From CAYGZM01 sp964354365 (lineage in GTDB: Bacteria > Planctomycetota > Phycisphaerae > Sedimentisphaerales > Anaerobacaceae), in assembly GCA_964354365.1 (NCBI GenBank), contig CAYGZM010000023.1, positions 1-37,136 of the forward strand: a stretch of 37,136 bases of DNA, written 5' to 3'. How positions within the stretch are numbered: position 1 is the first letter of the stretch; the number at the start of each line of letters is the position of its first letter. The notes under the pieces were generated by a model. The model was given only the letters and a program-made list of their open reading frames with translations. It searched no databases and was not told the DNA's origin. A program made the translations under genes and the position numbers. Positions 13,935 through 21,947 of this stretch are shown here, in pieces.

Positions 13935-13969
13935 GGGTGAATCTCCTTTCAAAACTTGTCCGCCTTTTA

Positions 13970-13984
13970 CCCGCCTTCGGCGGG
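13970..13984 (-). promoter_or_regulatory. tight leader hairpin before the GHKHEV gene
   Basis: CCCGCC (13970-13975), a three-base loop, GGCGGG (13979-13984); GC-only stem between the terminator at 14001-14033 and the ribosome site of the 13934 start. Confidence 0.5.
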
Positions 13985-14000
13985 CTGGCGGAGCGTGCGC

Positions 14001-14033
14001 AAAAAAATTGCCTCCTGCACTGTGCAGAGAGGC
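14001..14033 (-). terminator. intrinsic terminator inside the operon
   Basis: Minus-strand stem of about ten base pairs with one bulge (14010-14033, outer arms GCCTC/GAGGC, inner TGCA/TGCA), followed by AATTTTTTT and then TGCGCACG. A run of T followed by TGCGC is also found after the terminators at 19297, 21808 and 21948. Confidence 0.75.
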
Positions 14034-14107
14034 CGCTATTGCATTGGACCTTCTTTTTGAATCTTCACACAATCATAGGCATCGCCTCCTTTTCGGGTAA
14101 TTGACCT

Positions 14108-14578
14108 TCAACTATTGCCTGATGGTTCCTTGACATCAGTCTCATGCTCGTTGCGGCCATCCTTGTTCTGGTCAAATCTCCAGATCCGAATCCGTTCATA
14201 ATCCTTCGCATCCTTGCAGATATTCTCCACGGCTGTATCCAAATCGTCTTCTTTCAATACCTCAAAGACTACCCGCAGCTTGCTGTTGATAGCGCGGCCC
14301 ATCTTCGCGAGGAAGTATTCAAAGTCCTTCAGGTTTTCGTCAAATCGCAGCGGCTCCTCGTCCCTGTCTATCGTGGCGATCTCCAGCAGCAGGTTTCGCA
14401 CGTAGAACTTCAGCGTCTTTTCGCCGGACTTGATGGAAAACGCAAGGTCGAGGCCGCGGCCTTCGTCTTCAATCTTGCAGCCGAGTGCGTGAAGGATCGC
14501 TTTTGTGATCCCAACAATAATCGGCCCTACATCCGCCAAAAAGTGATTTATCTTCGTTATCTCAATTTGCTCTTGCAT
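14108..14578 (-). CDS. hypothetical protein, 156 aa
   Basis: An alpha/beta protein without a recognised domain: MQEQIEITKINHFLADVGP, a central FYVRNLLLEIATI strand pair and a charged C-terminus. I chose ATG 14578 (AAAGGAACTGCG before it) over 14593. Its start lies inside the end of the 14562-14888 gene, indicating translational coupling. The downstream gap carries the strong terminator at 14001-14033. Function unknown; operon membership is the only clue. Confidence 0.65.
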   Translation of the reverse strand: MQEQIEITKINHFLADVGPIIVGITKAILHALGCKIEDEGRGLDLAFSIKSGEKTLKFYVRNLLLEIATIDRDEEPLRFDENLKDFEYFLAKMGRAINSKLRVVFEVLKEDDLDTAVENICKDAKDYERIRIWRFDQNKDGRNEHETDVKEPSGNS

Positions 14579-14888
14579 CGCAGTTCCTTTCATTCAAAAA
14601 ATCCAGATCTGTTTCCGCGTCCCGGAGCGCCTGTAATACCGCTTCCACATCTGCTCTGGCCTGCTCCATAACCCGGACCGCTCCATTTAGGGTACTCTCG
14701 CCGCCCTCGACGATCTCAACCACCATGAACTTGAACAGGCTGTCTCCGATGTTCTCACCGGTCACTCTGGCGAGTAGTGTCTGCAAAGTGCGGCAGTCCT
14801 GCTCAGGATCGATAGGCAGCAGATCCGAGTGTGGATACGAATCATAGACGACCCTGGCGATATTGATCTGTTCTTTGGTTTTGGTCAT
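14562..14888 (-). CDS. hypothetical protein, 108 aa
   Basis: A helical, acidic orphan starting MTKTKEQINIARVVYDSYP, with a C-terminal coiled-coil-like stretch (VMEQARADVEAVLQALRDAE). AAGGAG stands five bases before ATG 14888. Its last 17 nt overlap the next gene. No family recognised. Confidence 0.7.
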   Translation of the reverse strand: MTKTKEQINIARVVYDSYPHSDLLPIDPEQDCRTLQTLLARVTGENIGDSLFKFMVVEIVEGGESTLNGAVRVMEQARADVEAVLQALRDAETDLDFLNERNCDARAN

Positions 14889-14954
14889 AGCTTCTCCTTT
14901 ATACTTCTTATGGATTTTTCCTGTTTGCGTATTACACGAAGCGAATGGACAGTC

Positions 14955-15371
14955 TTACAGCCAGTCCGGCACTTGCCTGCCTAATGCACTCAGAACCGTG
15001 CGGCAGGCGAATTTGTAGTCTTTACCGTTATCCGATCGCGCTATGACTGGATACTTGCGGCTCTTCGGCTTGAGACCGCAGATAGTATATGACTGGCCGC
15101 GAAAGGTGAATTCCTTGCCGAGGTCATCCGACTCCAAGCCAAACAATTTAGCGTTGCTCTTGAAGGACTCGCTTTCTTCGGTTATCGCTTTGCCGTCAGG
15201 GTCCAACACAGAGACTTTCAACTGTAATTTGCAGTTGCTCGTATTGAAAGTGCAACTGCCGAAATCAATCGCCACGCCCAGCTCTTCCGCCAAAGGTGTA
15301 ATGGCAGTCTCCAAACGCTTCCTGATGTACTTGACCGTCGGTCCATCCAGTTCTTTGATCTTGTCGTCCAT
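14955..15371 (-). CDS. hypothetical protein, 138 aa
   Basis: An orphan with a helical N-terminus (VKYIRKRLETAITPLAEEL) and a beta-rich remainder containing LFGLESDDLGKEFTFRGQSY and KYPVIARSDNGKDYKFA. The composition and the LGxEFxxxGxxYxIxGLxPKSRKYPV pattern recall small proteins that phages and plasmids carry; I know no biochemical role. AAGGAGA precedes ATG 15371. Confidence 0.7.
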   Translation of the reverse strand: MDDKIKELDGPTVKYIRKRLETAITPLAEELGVAIDFGSCTFNTSNCKLQLKVSVLDPDGKAITEESESFKSNAKLFGLESDDLGKEFTFRGQSYTICGLKPKSRKYPVIARSDNGKDYKFACRTVLSALGRQVPDWL

Positions 15372-15457
15372 TTTCTAATCTCCTTCATCAAGTTGATATT
15401 CTGTTTGTTTCCCACATGTCGCCCAAAACCATGGGACGCGATGAGCTCGGGGCCGAT

Positions 15458-15811
15458 TCAATCTCCATTGCTGATGCCTACATCGGCCACGAACTGTAGA
15501 AACGCCGACAGGTCGTGATCCTCGAAGTAGACATCTACTGTTGCATCGGCGACAGTACCATCCAGCCACTGCTTGACGGGCATAGTCGGCAGGGAAACCG
15601 TCAGGCCCTCCGCCTCCACTGCCATCCTCCGCAGCTTCTGCACAATCCATCGTCTCCTGCTTATCTCATCGAGCGCACCATCTACGGCTTTTGGATGGCC
15701 GATCACTTGCCTTAAGGTCTGGATCTCCTCTGCGAATTGACGTGATTGCTCACCGCCCACATCGAGGCTATCCAAGACCTCTTCGATTGCTTCATATACT
15801 CTGTTAAGCAT
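15458..15811 (-). CDS. hypothetical protein, 117 aa
   Basis: A mostly helical acidic orphan (MLNRVYEAIEEVLDSLDVG) ending in a short beta part (DATVDVYFEDHDL). Three ATGs are in frame; 15811 has GGAGG five bases before it, while 15826 has AAGGT. It follows the 15838-16059 gene closely. No domain recognised. Confidence 0.65.
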   Translation of the reverse strand: MLNRVYEAIEEVLDSLDVGGEQSRQFAEEIQTLRQVIGHPKAVDGALDEISRRRWIVQKLRRMAVEAEGLTVSLPTMPVKQWLDGTVADATVDVYFEDHDLSAFLQFVADVGISNGD

Positions 15812-15837
15812 GGTTGCCTCCATCATTTCTTGTACCT

Positions 15838-16059
15838 TCAATCTTCTTTACTCAGGTCAATCTTTACACTCTCGCCGCCTTCATCAATGACGTGGAGAAC
15901 AGGCCGTAATGAATCATGGTCTGTCATGATCTGATGCGTGTATTGGGCAGCCTCTTTTGGATCGGCCGCATTTACATCAATGATATATACGACCCTGTAG
16001 AGTCTCTCCGGCCCGCTCTCTTTGGGCGGCGGCTCAATAGTGAATTTAGGTTTCTTCAT
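15838..16059 (-). CDS. hypothetical protein, 73 aa
   Basis: A small protein of one predicted beta-alpha-beta unit: ERLYRVVYIIDVNAADPKEA, a helix, then PVLHVIDEGGESVKIDL. The first 17 residues are Pro/Lys-rich. GAGGTGATACCT precedes ATG 16059. The gap to the neighbour upstream is 13 bases. Function unknown. Confidence 0.7.
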   Translation of the reverse strand: MKKPKFTIEPPPKESGPERLYRVVYIIDVNAADPKEAAQYTHQIMTDHDSLRPVLHVIDEGGESVKIDLSKED

Positions 16060-16072
16060 AGGTATCACCTCG

Positions 16073-16507
16073 TTAGATTCTTACCTTGCTCAAGAATTGC
16101 CTGGCGAACTCTTGGTCTTGCCTGGATCGCTTCACGCAGGCATCGAGCACATCCAGACTGTTTGTGATATCTGCTTGAGCCTTTGACAGGATGCTTGGCT
16201 TGAACTCTTCATAGACCTGCCGCATAGCGGTATTCACATCACCGTAATCGCCGTTCGCTCGGCAGTCGGCGGCTGTGTAATTACAGAAGTGCTCGAAAAA
16301 TCTCTCTGTATTCTGACCAGCCTCGAAGTAAGTTGAGTAAAATCCATGGATGTTATAGTGAGCTATGTAACCGCAGTGTAAATGCAGGTGTTCATACAGC
16401 CTCTTTGTGAAATGCTGTTTCTGCAGGCCGTTCTTCAGGAAGTTCCTCCAGTTTTTCAAGACCAGCTCTTTCTCCCTTGCTGTCATAAACTCTACATCCT
16501 TGAACAT
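16073..16507 (-). CDS. hypothetical protein, 144 aa
   Basis: A helical orphan with many His, Tyr and Phe (KRLYEHLHLHCGYIAHYNIH, then GFYSTYF), which could form a metal site but matches no family I can name; such proteins occur in phages and integrated elements. AAGGAGGTGATT, a full anti-16S match, precedes ATG 16507, so the longer frame to 16714 inside the DUF2958 gene is rejected. It starts one base after the upstream gene stops. Confidence 0.75.
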   Translation of the reverse strand: MFKDVEFMTAREKELVLKNWRNFLKNGLQKQHFTKRLYEHLHLHCGYIAHYNIHGFYSTYFEAGQNTERFFEHFCNYTAADCRANGDYGDVNTAMRQVYEEFKPSILSKAQADITNSLDVLDACVKRSRQDQEFARQFLSKVRI

Positions 16508-16508
16508 T

Positions 16509-17411
16509 TCAATCACCTCCTTTCCGGGAGTCTTCAAACATCTCCGGCGCAATCTCCTCCAGCGTCTTCGGCTGCCAGTACAAATCCCGCTCGATCGGCA
16601 AACCCATCGGGCCTCGGACTTCTTCAAGCTCTTTGAGGCTGACGTAGCCGAGTTCTTTGCACTGGCCTTCCACAAGACCCAACAGGTGGAAGTCGACTTC
16701 GGCGCCTGACTCATCCTTGATTGGGGATCCCTCCGTAATCCACCAAGTGAATCCCGAGTCAGGGGTGAATAGCTTCAAATAAGCGATTGCCTTGCCGCCC
16801 TTGCCATCCTGCGAATACAATGGCGGCAATATCTTGCAGATCTCCTCAGTCAGCAGTTTCATGCCGCGGACCTGATTGTTCGCAGCTCTCTTGTCAGCTG
16901 TAACGACCGTGCTACCGCCGACGCAAATAGCCCGCTCGTTTGGCAGGTTTAGCTCAGCAGCCAAGCCGCCTAAGAACTCAGCCATGTTGCGACTCTGCTC
17001 CGTGCGAGAGATTGGGTCAGATTCTATTGCTGGAATAGGTGTGCCGATTACCTCAACCTGGACAGGCTGCAGTTCAATAACGACCCTGCCGTTCTCATGC
17101 CCGTACCATTCAAGATATGGATAGTCCAGATAATCTCGAGGCAGCAGCCCTGCTGTCATATCCCCTACCTTGCCAGTTTGGTGCAATGCAAATCCCTCAA
17201 AGTACTTCTCGCCTTCTACATCTGCCTGATCTTCATACGCATCTCCTGTGAAGCGAATCTTCGCTCCTCTAATATCTCTGTGGAAGTCGCCTTCCAAGTC
17301 AAAGGTCACCTTTTCTTTCACACCGGCGAACCTCATCCATCCCGTGACCTTATTCGGATGGGAATTGTCGAGTTCGCCCTCAATCAAATATTCTGTTGGT
17401 CTCCAAGCCAT
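16509..17411 (-). CDS. DUF2958-domain protein with unknown N-terminal domain
   Basis: A 300-residue protein. The N-terminal 110 residues (MAWRPTEYLIEGELDNS, TGWMRFAGVKEKVTFDLEGD, RDIRGAKIRFTGDAY) form a beta-rich domain of unknown role. The last 110 residues match DUF2958: LPPLYSQDGKGGKAIAYLKLF, FTPDSGFTWWITEG, HLLGLVEG and EELGY-like, then RGPMGLPIERDLYWQPKTL. DUF2958 is known from plasmids, conjugative elements and polyvalent proteins, often beside antirestriction functions. GGAGGTGATTCAA precedes ATG 17411, and the 8-16-8 stem-loop at 17438-17469 sits just upstream. This is the best hint that the operon belongs to a mobile element. Confidence 0.85.
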   Translation of the reverse strand: MAWRPTEYLIEGELDNSHPNKVTGWMRFAGVKEKVTFDLEGDFHRDIRGAKIRFTGDAYEDQADVEGEKYFEGFALHQTGKVGDMTAGLLPRDYLDYPYLEWYGHENGRVVIELQPVQVEVIGTPIPAIESDPISRTEQSRNMAEFLGGLAAELNLPNERAICVGGSTVVTADKRAANNQVRGMKLLTEEICKILPPLYSQDGKGGKAIAYLKLFTPDSGFTWWITEGSPIKDESGAEVDFHLLGLVEGQCKELGYVSLKELEEVRGPMGLPIERDLYWQPKTLEEIAPEMFEDSRKGGD

Positions 17412-17437
17412 TTGAATCACCTCCGATTCTTTAGTGC

Positions 17438-17469
17438 GATGGCACGCTTCGCTTAGTAAGCGTGCCATC
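17438..17469 (-). promoter_or_regulatory. 8-16-8 stem-loop, copy 1 (before the DUF2958 gene)
   Basis: GATGGCAC (17438-17445), 16 bases, GTGCCATC (17462-17469). The inner bases GCTT/AAGC extend the stem to 12 bp. On the minus strand it ends 26 bases before the DUF2958 start and just ahead of its ribosome site; no U-tract follows. Confidence 0.75.
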
Positions 17470-17587
17470 TTGGGTTGAATTAATTGTTGAGTTCGGAAGA
17501 GAGAACTCTCTTTCCGTTGGTGGGAATTGCTGTGTTGCTATCTGGTTATACGCCGAATGTGTGTCGGCCTATTGGACTCCGCCCCAA

Positions 17588-19222
17588 TTATGTTTTGCCG
17601 TCCTCCGCAAACGGGGATTTGAGAGTCTTCTGGGAGCCGTTCTTGTACGTAATCACAACTGTCCTGTGTGCGTCGATGGTGATAGTCTGCCATTCGCCCT
17701 TGATGCTGTCGAGGTTGCCGACTATCTTCGCCCGCAGATATTCGCCAGGTCCGATGATATTCGACCAGAAGAGCTCAAGCTCCTCTCCAAACTGATACTC
17801 CTGCGTATCGTACGTATCGCCATCTTCGGACCAGCCGCCGAGATGAAACCATATGTCGGATGTGCTCACCTGCTTCCGCGCCTCAGGCGTCACATATACA
17901 TGGTCAGAACCGTGCCATGGTCTCCGGCCCTGCTCAGCTGCCAGTACAGCCATAACCACATCGGACTCGAACACCTTGCCATCACTCGTCTGTGCTGTAA
18001 TCCTTATGGACTCGACTGCAACGAGCAGCTCAGACCACATCCACTGCCTGCCGAGTTCCTTGCCGAGCTTCACCTGGACCTTGTCCACAGTAGGCAGTTT
18101 TGCCCAGCTGTAGCCATCGTAGCTGCCTGAGATGCTCACCGGCACAAAGGGCTCAGCGAACGTCCCAAGCGCCGCTAAGAGATGGGCGTTTGTCTGACAA
18201 TGCTCCTGTTCATCCAAGAGCCGCACACTCATTCGATAGCACCTGGACAACGGGAGGTCCTTGGGCATGAATACTTCTATCGGCTCCGGGGTATCGCCGG
18301 ATAGCAGGCCTATATCAAAGGTCGGCTCTGCTTCGGGTAGCTTTATGCCAAGCTCGGCAGCCCGTTTGTACTGGTCGTACAGCAGGTTGTGCCTACCTCG
18401 CTTCTGGATGAAGCGATAGGCCTCCTTCTCAATTGCAGCCTTGAGCGCTTCGAAGGCCTTATTCTCCACTAACTGAGTCCTGGCCGGCAGCATCATACGA
18501 ATAGAAGTCGGCTCCCCGGTCATATCCACCAGGAAAACCAGATTCTCTTTTACAGGGCCGTACGTGAACTTGACCACCTGGCCGTGGAAATTGACCATCA
18601 CAGTGTCGCAGAAGTAACTGCCTCTCCACTGGTTGTGCCACTCGTTCAGGTGATTTCTCTCGCGGACCTCTATCCTGCAGCCGAGTTCCGGGTGGGGTGC
18701 TGCCCTACTCGATGTAAAAGGCTCCTGCGGACAGGTCTTGCCGTCAACAACCACTGTCATACCGCTAAATACCGCATGCCTCTTGACTACAGATAGCTCC
18801 CAAGGCTCATCTGCAAATGTGAGCACCGTGCCGTTAATTGGATCATCGACCTTGACAATCTCAACCGGTTTTCCGGTCCAGCCATCCTTGCTGATGACAA
18901 TCTTCTTGCCCTTTGAGCTTATGGTCACCTTCCGTGGCGCCAGGCAGAAAACACCTACACCAGCCGGGTCCTCTGCCTTTTCCAATGCCTCGTCCCAGTC
19001 GGAATCACCGAGATCGAGCAGCTTCGAGAAATCATCGATGCCGCATCCATTGTCCCGTACTGTAACGAGTCCCTTTTCATTTGTGATTGTAACTTCCGTT
19101 GCACCTGCACGCCTGGCGTTCTGCAGGATCTCGATTATCCTGCCATCCAGTGTGCCTGTGAAAAGCCTGTCGGCCTTTGACAAAAGTCTTGGATGTACCT
19201 TTGCACAAATTGTTTCTTGCAT
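17588..19222 (-). CDS. GHKL-fold ATPase (HSP90/MutL/histidine-kinase-like)
   Basis: A 544-residue protein. Residues 28-100 carry the Bergerat ATP site: N-box EILQNARRAGA (Glu31, Asn35), G1 VRDNGCGI (Asp57, Gly59, Gly61) and a G2-like DPAGVGVF (85-92), with the lid LLDLGDSDW between. The remaining 440 residues are a beta-rich middle domain and a C-terminal part without a kinase dimerisation or receiver domain, so it resembles HSP90/MutL/MORC-type ATPases more than signalling kinases. GGAGGTGAAACT precedes ATG 19222. Such stand-alone GHKL ATPases occur in anti-phage and mobile modules; here it lies in one operon with DUF2958 and Ubl genes. No transmembrane segment seen. Confidence 0.85.
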   Translation of the reverse strand: MQETICAKVHPRLLSKADRLFTGTLDGRIIEILQNARRAGATEVTITNEKGLVTVRDNGCGIDDFSKLLDLGDSDWDEALEKAEDPAGVGVFCLAPRKVTISSKGKKIVISKDGWTGKPVEIVKVDDPINGTVLTFADEPWELSVVKRHAVFSGMTVVVDGKTCPQEPFTSSRAAPHPELGCRIEVRERNHLNEWHNQWRGSYFCDTVMVNFHGQVVKFTYGPVKENLVFLVDMTGEPTSIRMMLPARTQLVENKAFEALKAAIEKEAYRFIQKRGRHNLLYDQYKRAAELGIKLPEAEPTFDIGLLSGDTPEPIEVFMPKDLPLSRCYRMSVRLLDEQEHCQTNAHLLAALGTFAEPFVPVSISGSYDGYSWAKLPTVDKVQVKLGKELGRQWMWSELLVAVESIRITAQTSDGKVFESDVVMAVLAAEQGRRPWHGSDHVYVTPEARKQVSTSDIWFHLGGWSEDGDTYDTQEYQFGEELELFWSNIIGPGEYLRAKIVGNLDSIKGEWQTITIDAHRTVVITYKNGSQKTLKSPFAEDGKT

Positions 19223-19244
19223 AGTTTCACCTCCATTAAAAAGC

Positions 19245-19276
19245 GGTGGCACGCCTTGTTTGGTCGGCGTGCCATC
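19245..19276 (-). promoter_or_regulatory. 8-16-8 stem-loop, copy 2 (before the GHKL gene), terminator-like
   Basis: GGTGGCAC (19245-19252), 16 bases, GTGCCATC (19269-19276), stem extended by GCC/GGC. On the minus strand it is followed by CGCTTTTTAA and then the GGAGGTGA ribosome site, so this copy could also terminate transcription. Confidence 0.75.
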
Positions 19277-19296
19277 ATTTGTTGAATTTATGCGCA

Positions 19297-19325
19297 TAAT
19301 AAAAGAGCCTTCGATTCGCAGGCTC
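19297..19325 (-). terminator. intrinsic terminator after the AP2-like/zincin gene
   Basis: GAGCCT (19305-19310) / AGGCTC (19320-19325), nine-base loop; minus strand continues TTTTATT and then TATGCGCATA, a palindrome around TGCGCA. It lies 90 bases beyond the stop at 19416. Confidence 0.75.
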
Positions 19326-19415
19326 CATAACATCTTCAAACATGTATTTGCGTTTTTTTGCTATCTACCGAGCCCAAGCATAGGCCCAGAAGGTCATATG
19401 GAAACAGTTAAGGTG

Positions 19416-21722
19416 TTATACGCCGACCTTGACCCTTTCCATTGCCGAATCAGACACAGTGTTGGTGGCTGAAAACACTCTCTGGGCATATTTGACGATG
19501 TGGCGTGGCAAATCAGTCGATCCAGGAAATTCCTCTTCCTGCACCATCAGATCAGCAAAGGCTTCGTGTATATGCCATGTGGGATCCAGTCCTTTACTCA
19601 GTCGATCAGCATACCATTTCTTAATCGACTCAAAAGTTCTCGCGCTTGCGTGTCGGATAATCTCGAAGACAATGTGATATACTTCTTCGGTAAGTACCCG
19701 GCTCTGGCCGAAGCCCTGACCATAGATTGTAATCCTGATTCGCTCTGTATCCCTGTCGATTGATGCAGAACCCTGGATGATGGGGCGTTTGCCTTGTTTC
19801 TTGATTTCTGCATACCATTTTGCTCCTCGGGACTGAATAGCCACATCCTGCGATGCAACCGGTGAGTTATCATCAAACACCACAATACAGTTCTCTACCA
19901 GCCAATCGACCCGCTGCATTCGCTTTACGAGTGGTTTGAGAGGCTCTGTCTTAGTTGATTGGCCAATGACCGGCATTCTTGGATGCTCATCCATCCGGTC
20001 TAAGCGTGCCTTTTCTTCTTCCCATGTGGGCCAGACCTTATCAATCTTGGGGATGCACTGTACATTATACCCGGCAGGATAACCGTGCACCGTCTCAAAC
20101 TCTCTGACGTAGGCTGCTTCTGCCTGGGCTCGTGTGTCAAAGTTACCGACGAATCGATGTCTGCCATTGACCACAATCTGTGCGTGCCAATGGTCCTTTG
20201 CCTTGAGACGATTATTCGTCAATATCTTTACCGCCAGTTCTGGATCGTTCTTCTTGATAAATCTCCATATTCTGGCAGCAACCTTCTCGGCGACAGCCCT
20301 GTCTTTGGTGGCCAGACCCTGGCTTCTTGTCCTCTTGAGGATGGTTTCTGCGAGTTTAGGATCATCTCTCTTTAGCTGATTCCACATTCGATATGCAATC
20401 CTCTCAGCATCAGCTCTGTTTTGGGCTGAGAACTTTTCGTGCTCCGGTATAAGCCGCTGACGCTTCAATAATCCTGGTATTATCCAGTAATACCGGCTGC
20501 CATCCTTGAAAATTGTCCCAGGAACCTTTGGTTTGCTCTTGGGATCAATAAGCGGCCGAGGTTTCATCTTGTTGGCGACTACCCAGTAATAACGTTTGTT
20601 GTTGAGATAGATTGTGCCGGGTGTGCCGTTTTTTTTTGACTTGGAAACAGCAGTCTTCCTGGGTTTGTAAACTACACCGATGGCCGGCACACGCTTGCCT
20701 TCATCCAACCACAATTCATTTTGGGCTTCCCAGAGCAGCAGAGAATAGTCGTAAAGCCATTTCCTTGCCTTGTTCCACAAAGGCCTCAATCTGCCTCTAT
20801 TGGCAAACAGGTTCCTGTAAACCGCGTAGAATGGGTCAATACCCTGTTTATTGGCATCTTCCACTATTTGGTTGTATCTGGCCTTTTGAACTTCATCCAG
20901 GGGTGAAAACTTCTTCTGAACAAGCACATCTACAACATCCTCGATGATCTGAAACGGTATATCCCCTGAAAGACGATTGGTGCCAGTATAGTCATGTAAT
21001 GCAGGGTTTTGCCTCCACATTTGGCGAAACGCTTCAGTTACACCTTCAGGCAAATGTCCTTTTTCTTCCGCTACATCCAGCAGAACTTCCTCGCCTTCTT
21101 TGTTTATAATCCTTGGCCAACTGCCGGTTCTTTGGGCATCATACCATATCTTCTTGGCTTCCTCAGACCAGGCAGGATTAGCTGAGGTTCCGTGCCTGTG
21201 CATGCCGTGGACCCGTTCAGCTGCCAGAAAGTGCAGAAGCTCCATAATAGCCCCGCCGACTGGGCCTAATAGCAGTGCTGCGCCGATTGAGACGCCATAT
21301 TTGCCGGCATAGTCACTGGCAAAGCTTACATGCTTGGCTCCACTTGGAACAGTCAGGGACTGTAAGGCTCTTATGTACCCACCATTGAACAGGTCATCGA
21401 TAAACTCGCGGGCCATTGTCGTTCGCACTATATCTCCTGCATGAGGATAAAGGGCCCACATTGCAGACTTTACCCGCCTGAAGAAGTTCCAATACCATGG
21501 ACCTTTTCTGGTTTCGGGATCACTCACGTAGCAATCCAGTTCATCCACTGCCTTCATCACTTCCGAGTTCTGGCCATGCACTTCCGCGATCCTCTCCTTG
21601 AGGTTCGGCATCTGGTCTACGCCGACCGAATAAATTGTGTTTCTAATACTGTTTGCTGTCTCATTTGGTGATGGTTCCTCCGGTGCTTCAATGCTTTGTT
21701 CTTGTTCTAATTTACAAGCCAT
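19416..21722 (-). CDS. large repeat protein with AP2-like domain and degenerate zincin
   Basis: A 768-residue multidomain protein. Residues 142-166 form one hydrophobic segment. Two copies of a short beta unit follow (369-392 GTIYLNNKRYYWVV..., 402-425 GTIFKDGSRYYWII...), then two copies of a helical unit (435-462 and 473-501, pattern DRAxAExxAxRxWxxxKxxDPxLA). Residues 510-553 look like an AP2 DNA-binding domain (HWHAQIVVNGRHRFVGNFDT, then AQAEAAYVREFE). The last 120 residues resemble a zincin peptidase: LTEEVYHIVFE (677-687) replaces HExxH with EExxH, with HEAFADLM (719-726) as the possible third-ligand helix. It may be an inactivated or unusual peptidase. The mosaic recalls polyvalent proteins of mobile elements. 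GGCAGGTGG precedes ATG 21722. Confidence 0.75.
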   Translation of the reverse strand: MACKLEQEQSIEAPEEPSPNETANSIRNTIYSVGVDQMPNLKERIAEVHGQNSEVMKAVDELDCYVSDPETRKGPWYWNFFRRVKSAMWALYPHAGDIVRTTMAREFIDDLFNGGYIRALQSLTVPSGAKHVSFASDYAGKYGVSIGAALLLGPVGGAIMELLHFLAAERVHGMHRHGTSANPAWSEEAKKIWYDAQRTGSWPRIINKEGEEVLLDVAEEKGHLPEGVTEAFRQMWRQNPALHDYTGTNRLSGDIPFQIIEDVVDVLVQKKFSPLDEVQKARYNQIVEDANKQGIDPFYAVYRNLFANRGRLRPLWNKARKWLYDYSLLLWEAQNELWLDEGKRVPAIGVVYKPRKTAVSKSKKNGTPGTIYLNNKRYYWVVANKMKPRPLIDPKSKPKVPGTIFKDGSRYYWIIPGLLKRQRLIPEHEKFSAQNRADAERIAYRMWNQLKRDDPKLAETILKRTRSQGLATKDRAVAEKVAARIWRFIKKNDPELAVKILTNNRLKAKDHWHAQIVVNGRHRFVGNFDTRAQAEAAYVREFETVHGYPAGYNVQCIPKIDKVWPTWEEEKARLDRMDEHPRMPVIGQSTKTEPLKPLVKRMQRVDWLVENCIVVFDDNSPVASQDVAIQSRGAKWYAEIKKQGKRPIIQGSASIDRDTERIRITIYGQGFGQSRVLTEEVYHIVFEIIRHASARTFESIKKWYADRLSKGLDPTWHIHEAFADLMVQEEEFPGSTDLPRHIVKYAQRVFSATNTVSDSAMERVKVGV

Positions 21723-21749
21723 AGTGCCACCTGCCTTTCATCAAAACGA

Positions 21750-21781
21750 GATGGCACCTCCTGCGCGCTGGATGTGCCATC
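21750..21781 (-). promoter_or_regulatory. 8-16-8 stem-loop, copy 3
   Basis: GATGGCAC (21750-21757), 16 bases, GTGCCATC (21774-21781); inner TCC/GGA continue the stem after one mismatch. Followed on the minus strand by TCGTTTTG and the start at 21722. Confidence 0.75.
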
Positions 21782-21807
21782 GGGTTGTGCGTCTTGCATG
21801 CGCGCAC

Positions 21808-21836
21808 AAAAAAGGCCCTCGGCACACCCAAGGGCT
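21808..21836 (-). terminator. intrinsic terminator in leader module A
   Basis: GCCCT (21815-21819) / AGGGC (21831-21835) with additional GG/CC pairs, then CTTTTTT on the minus strand, followed by GTGCGCGCATGC. Confidence 0.75.
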
Positions 21837-21892
21837 GTCACAGTAGTACTTGAAATGTGAAGTCTGTTATCACCTGTCCTTTCTGCAGTATC

Positions 21893-21924
21893 GATGGCAC
21901 GTCTCGCGTGCATGATGTGCCATC
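21893..21924 (-). promoter_or_regulatory. 8-16-8 stem-loop, copy 4
   Basis: GATGGCAC (21893-21900), 16 bases, GTGCCATC (21917-21924); inner GTC/GAT-type pairing adds about three pairs. No U-tract follows on the minus strand. Confidence 0.75.
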
Positions 21925-21947
21925 TGTTTCTTCTGCTGCGCACGCGC

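Larger units (their letters stand above)
21728..21836 (-). repeat. leader module, copy A of a tandem imperfect duplication
   Basis: About 109 bases containing, in transcribed order, a terminator (21836-21808), a TGCGCGCATGC segment, a GATGGCAC stem-loop (21781-21750) and the AAAGG-AGGTG ribosome site of the 768-aa gene. Copy B (21871-21978) has the same parts in the same order and spacing. Confidence 0.75.

Noticed and set aside
16509..16714. N-terminal extension of the 144-aa gene into the DUF2958 gene
   Set aside because: The extension is a frame shadow (Arg/Ser-rich); a perfect ribosome site marks ATG 16507.
17494..17518. GGAAGAGAG / CTCTCTTTCC hairpin after the GHKL gene considered as a terminator
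   Set aside because: No T-run follows on the minus strand and the stem needs a bulge; noted only as a weak structure.
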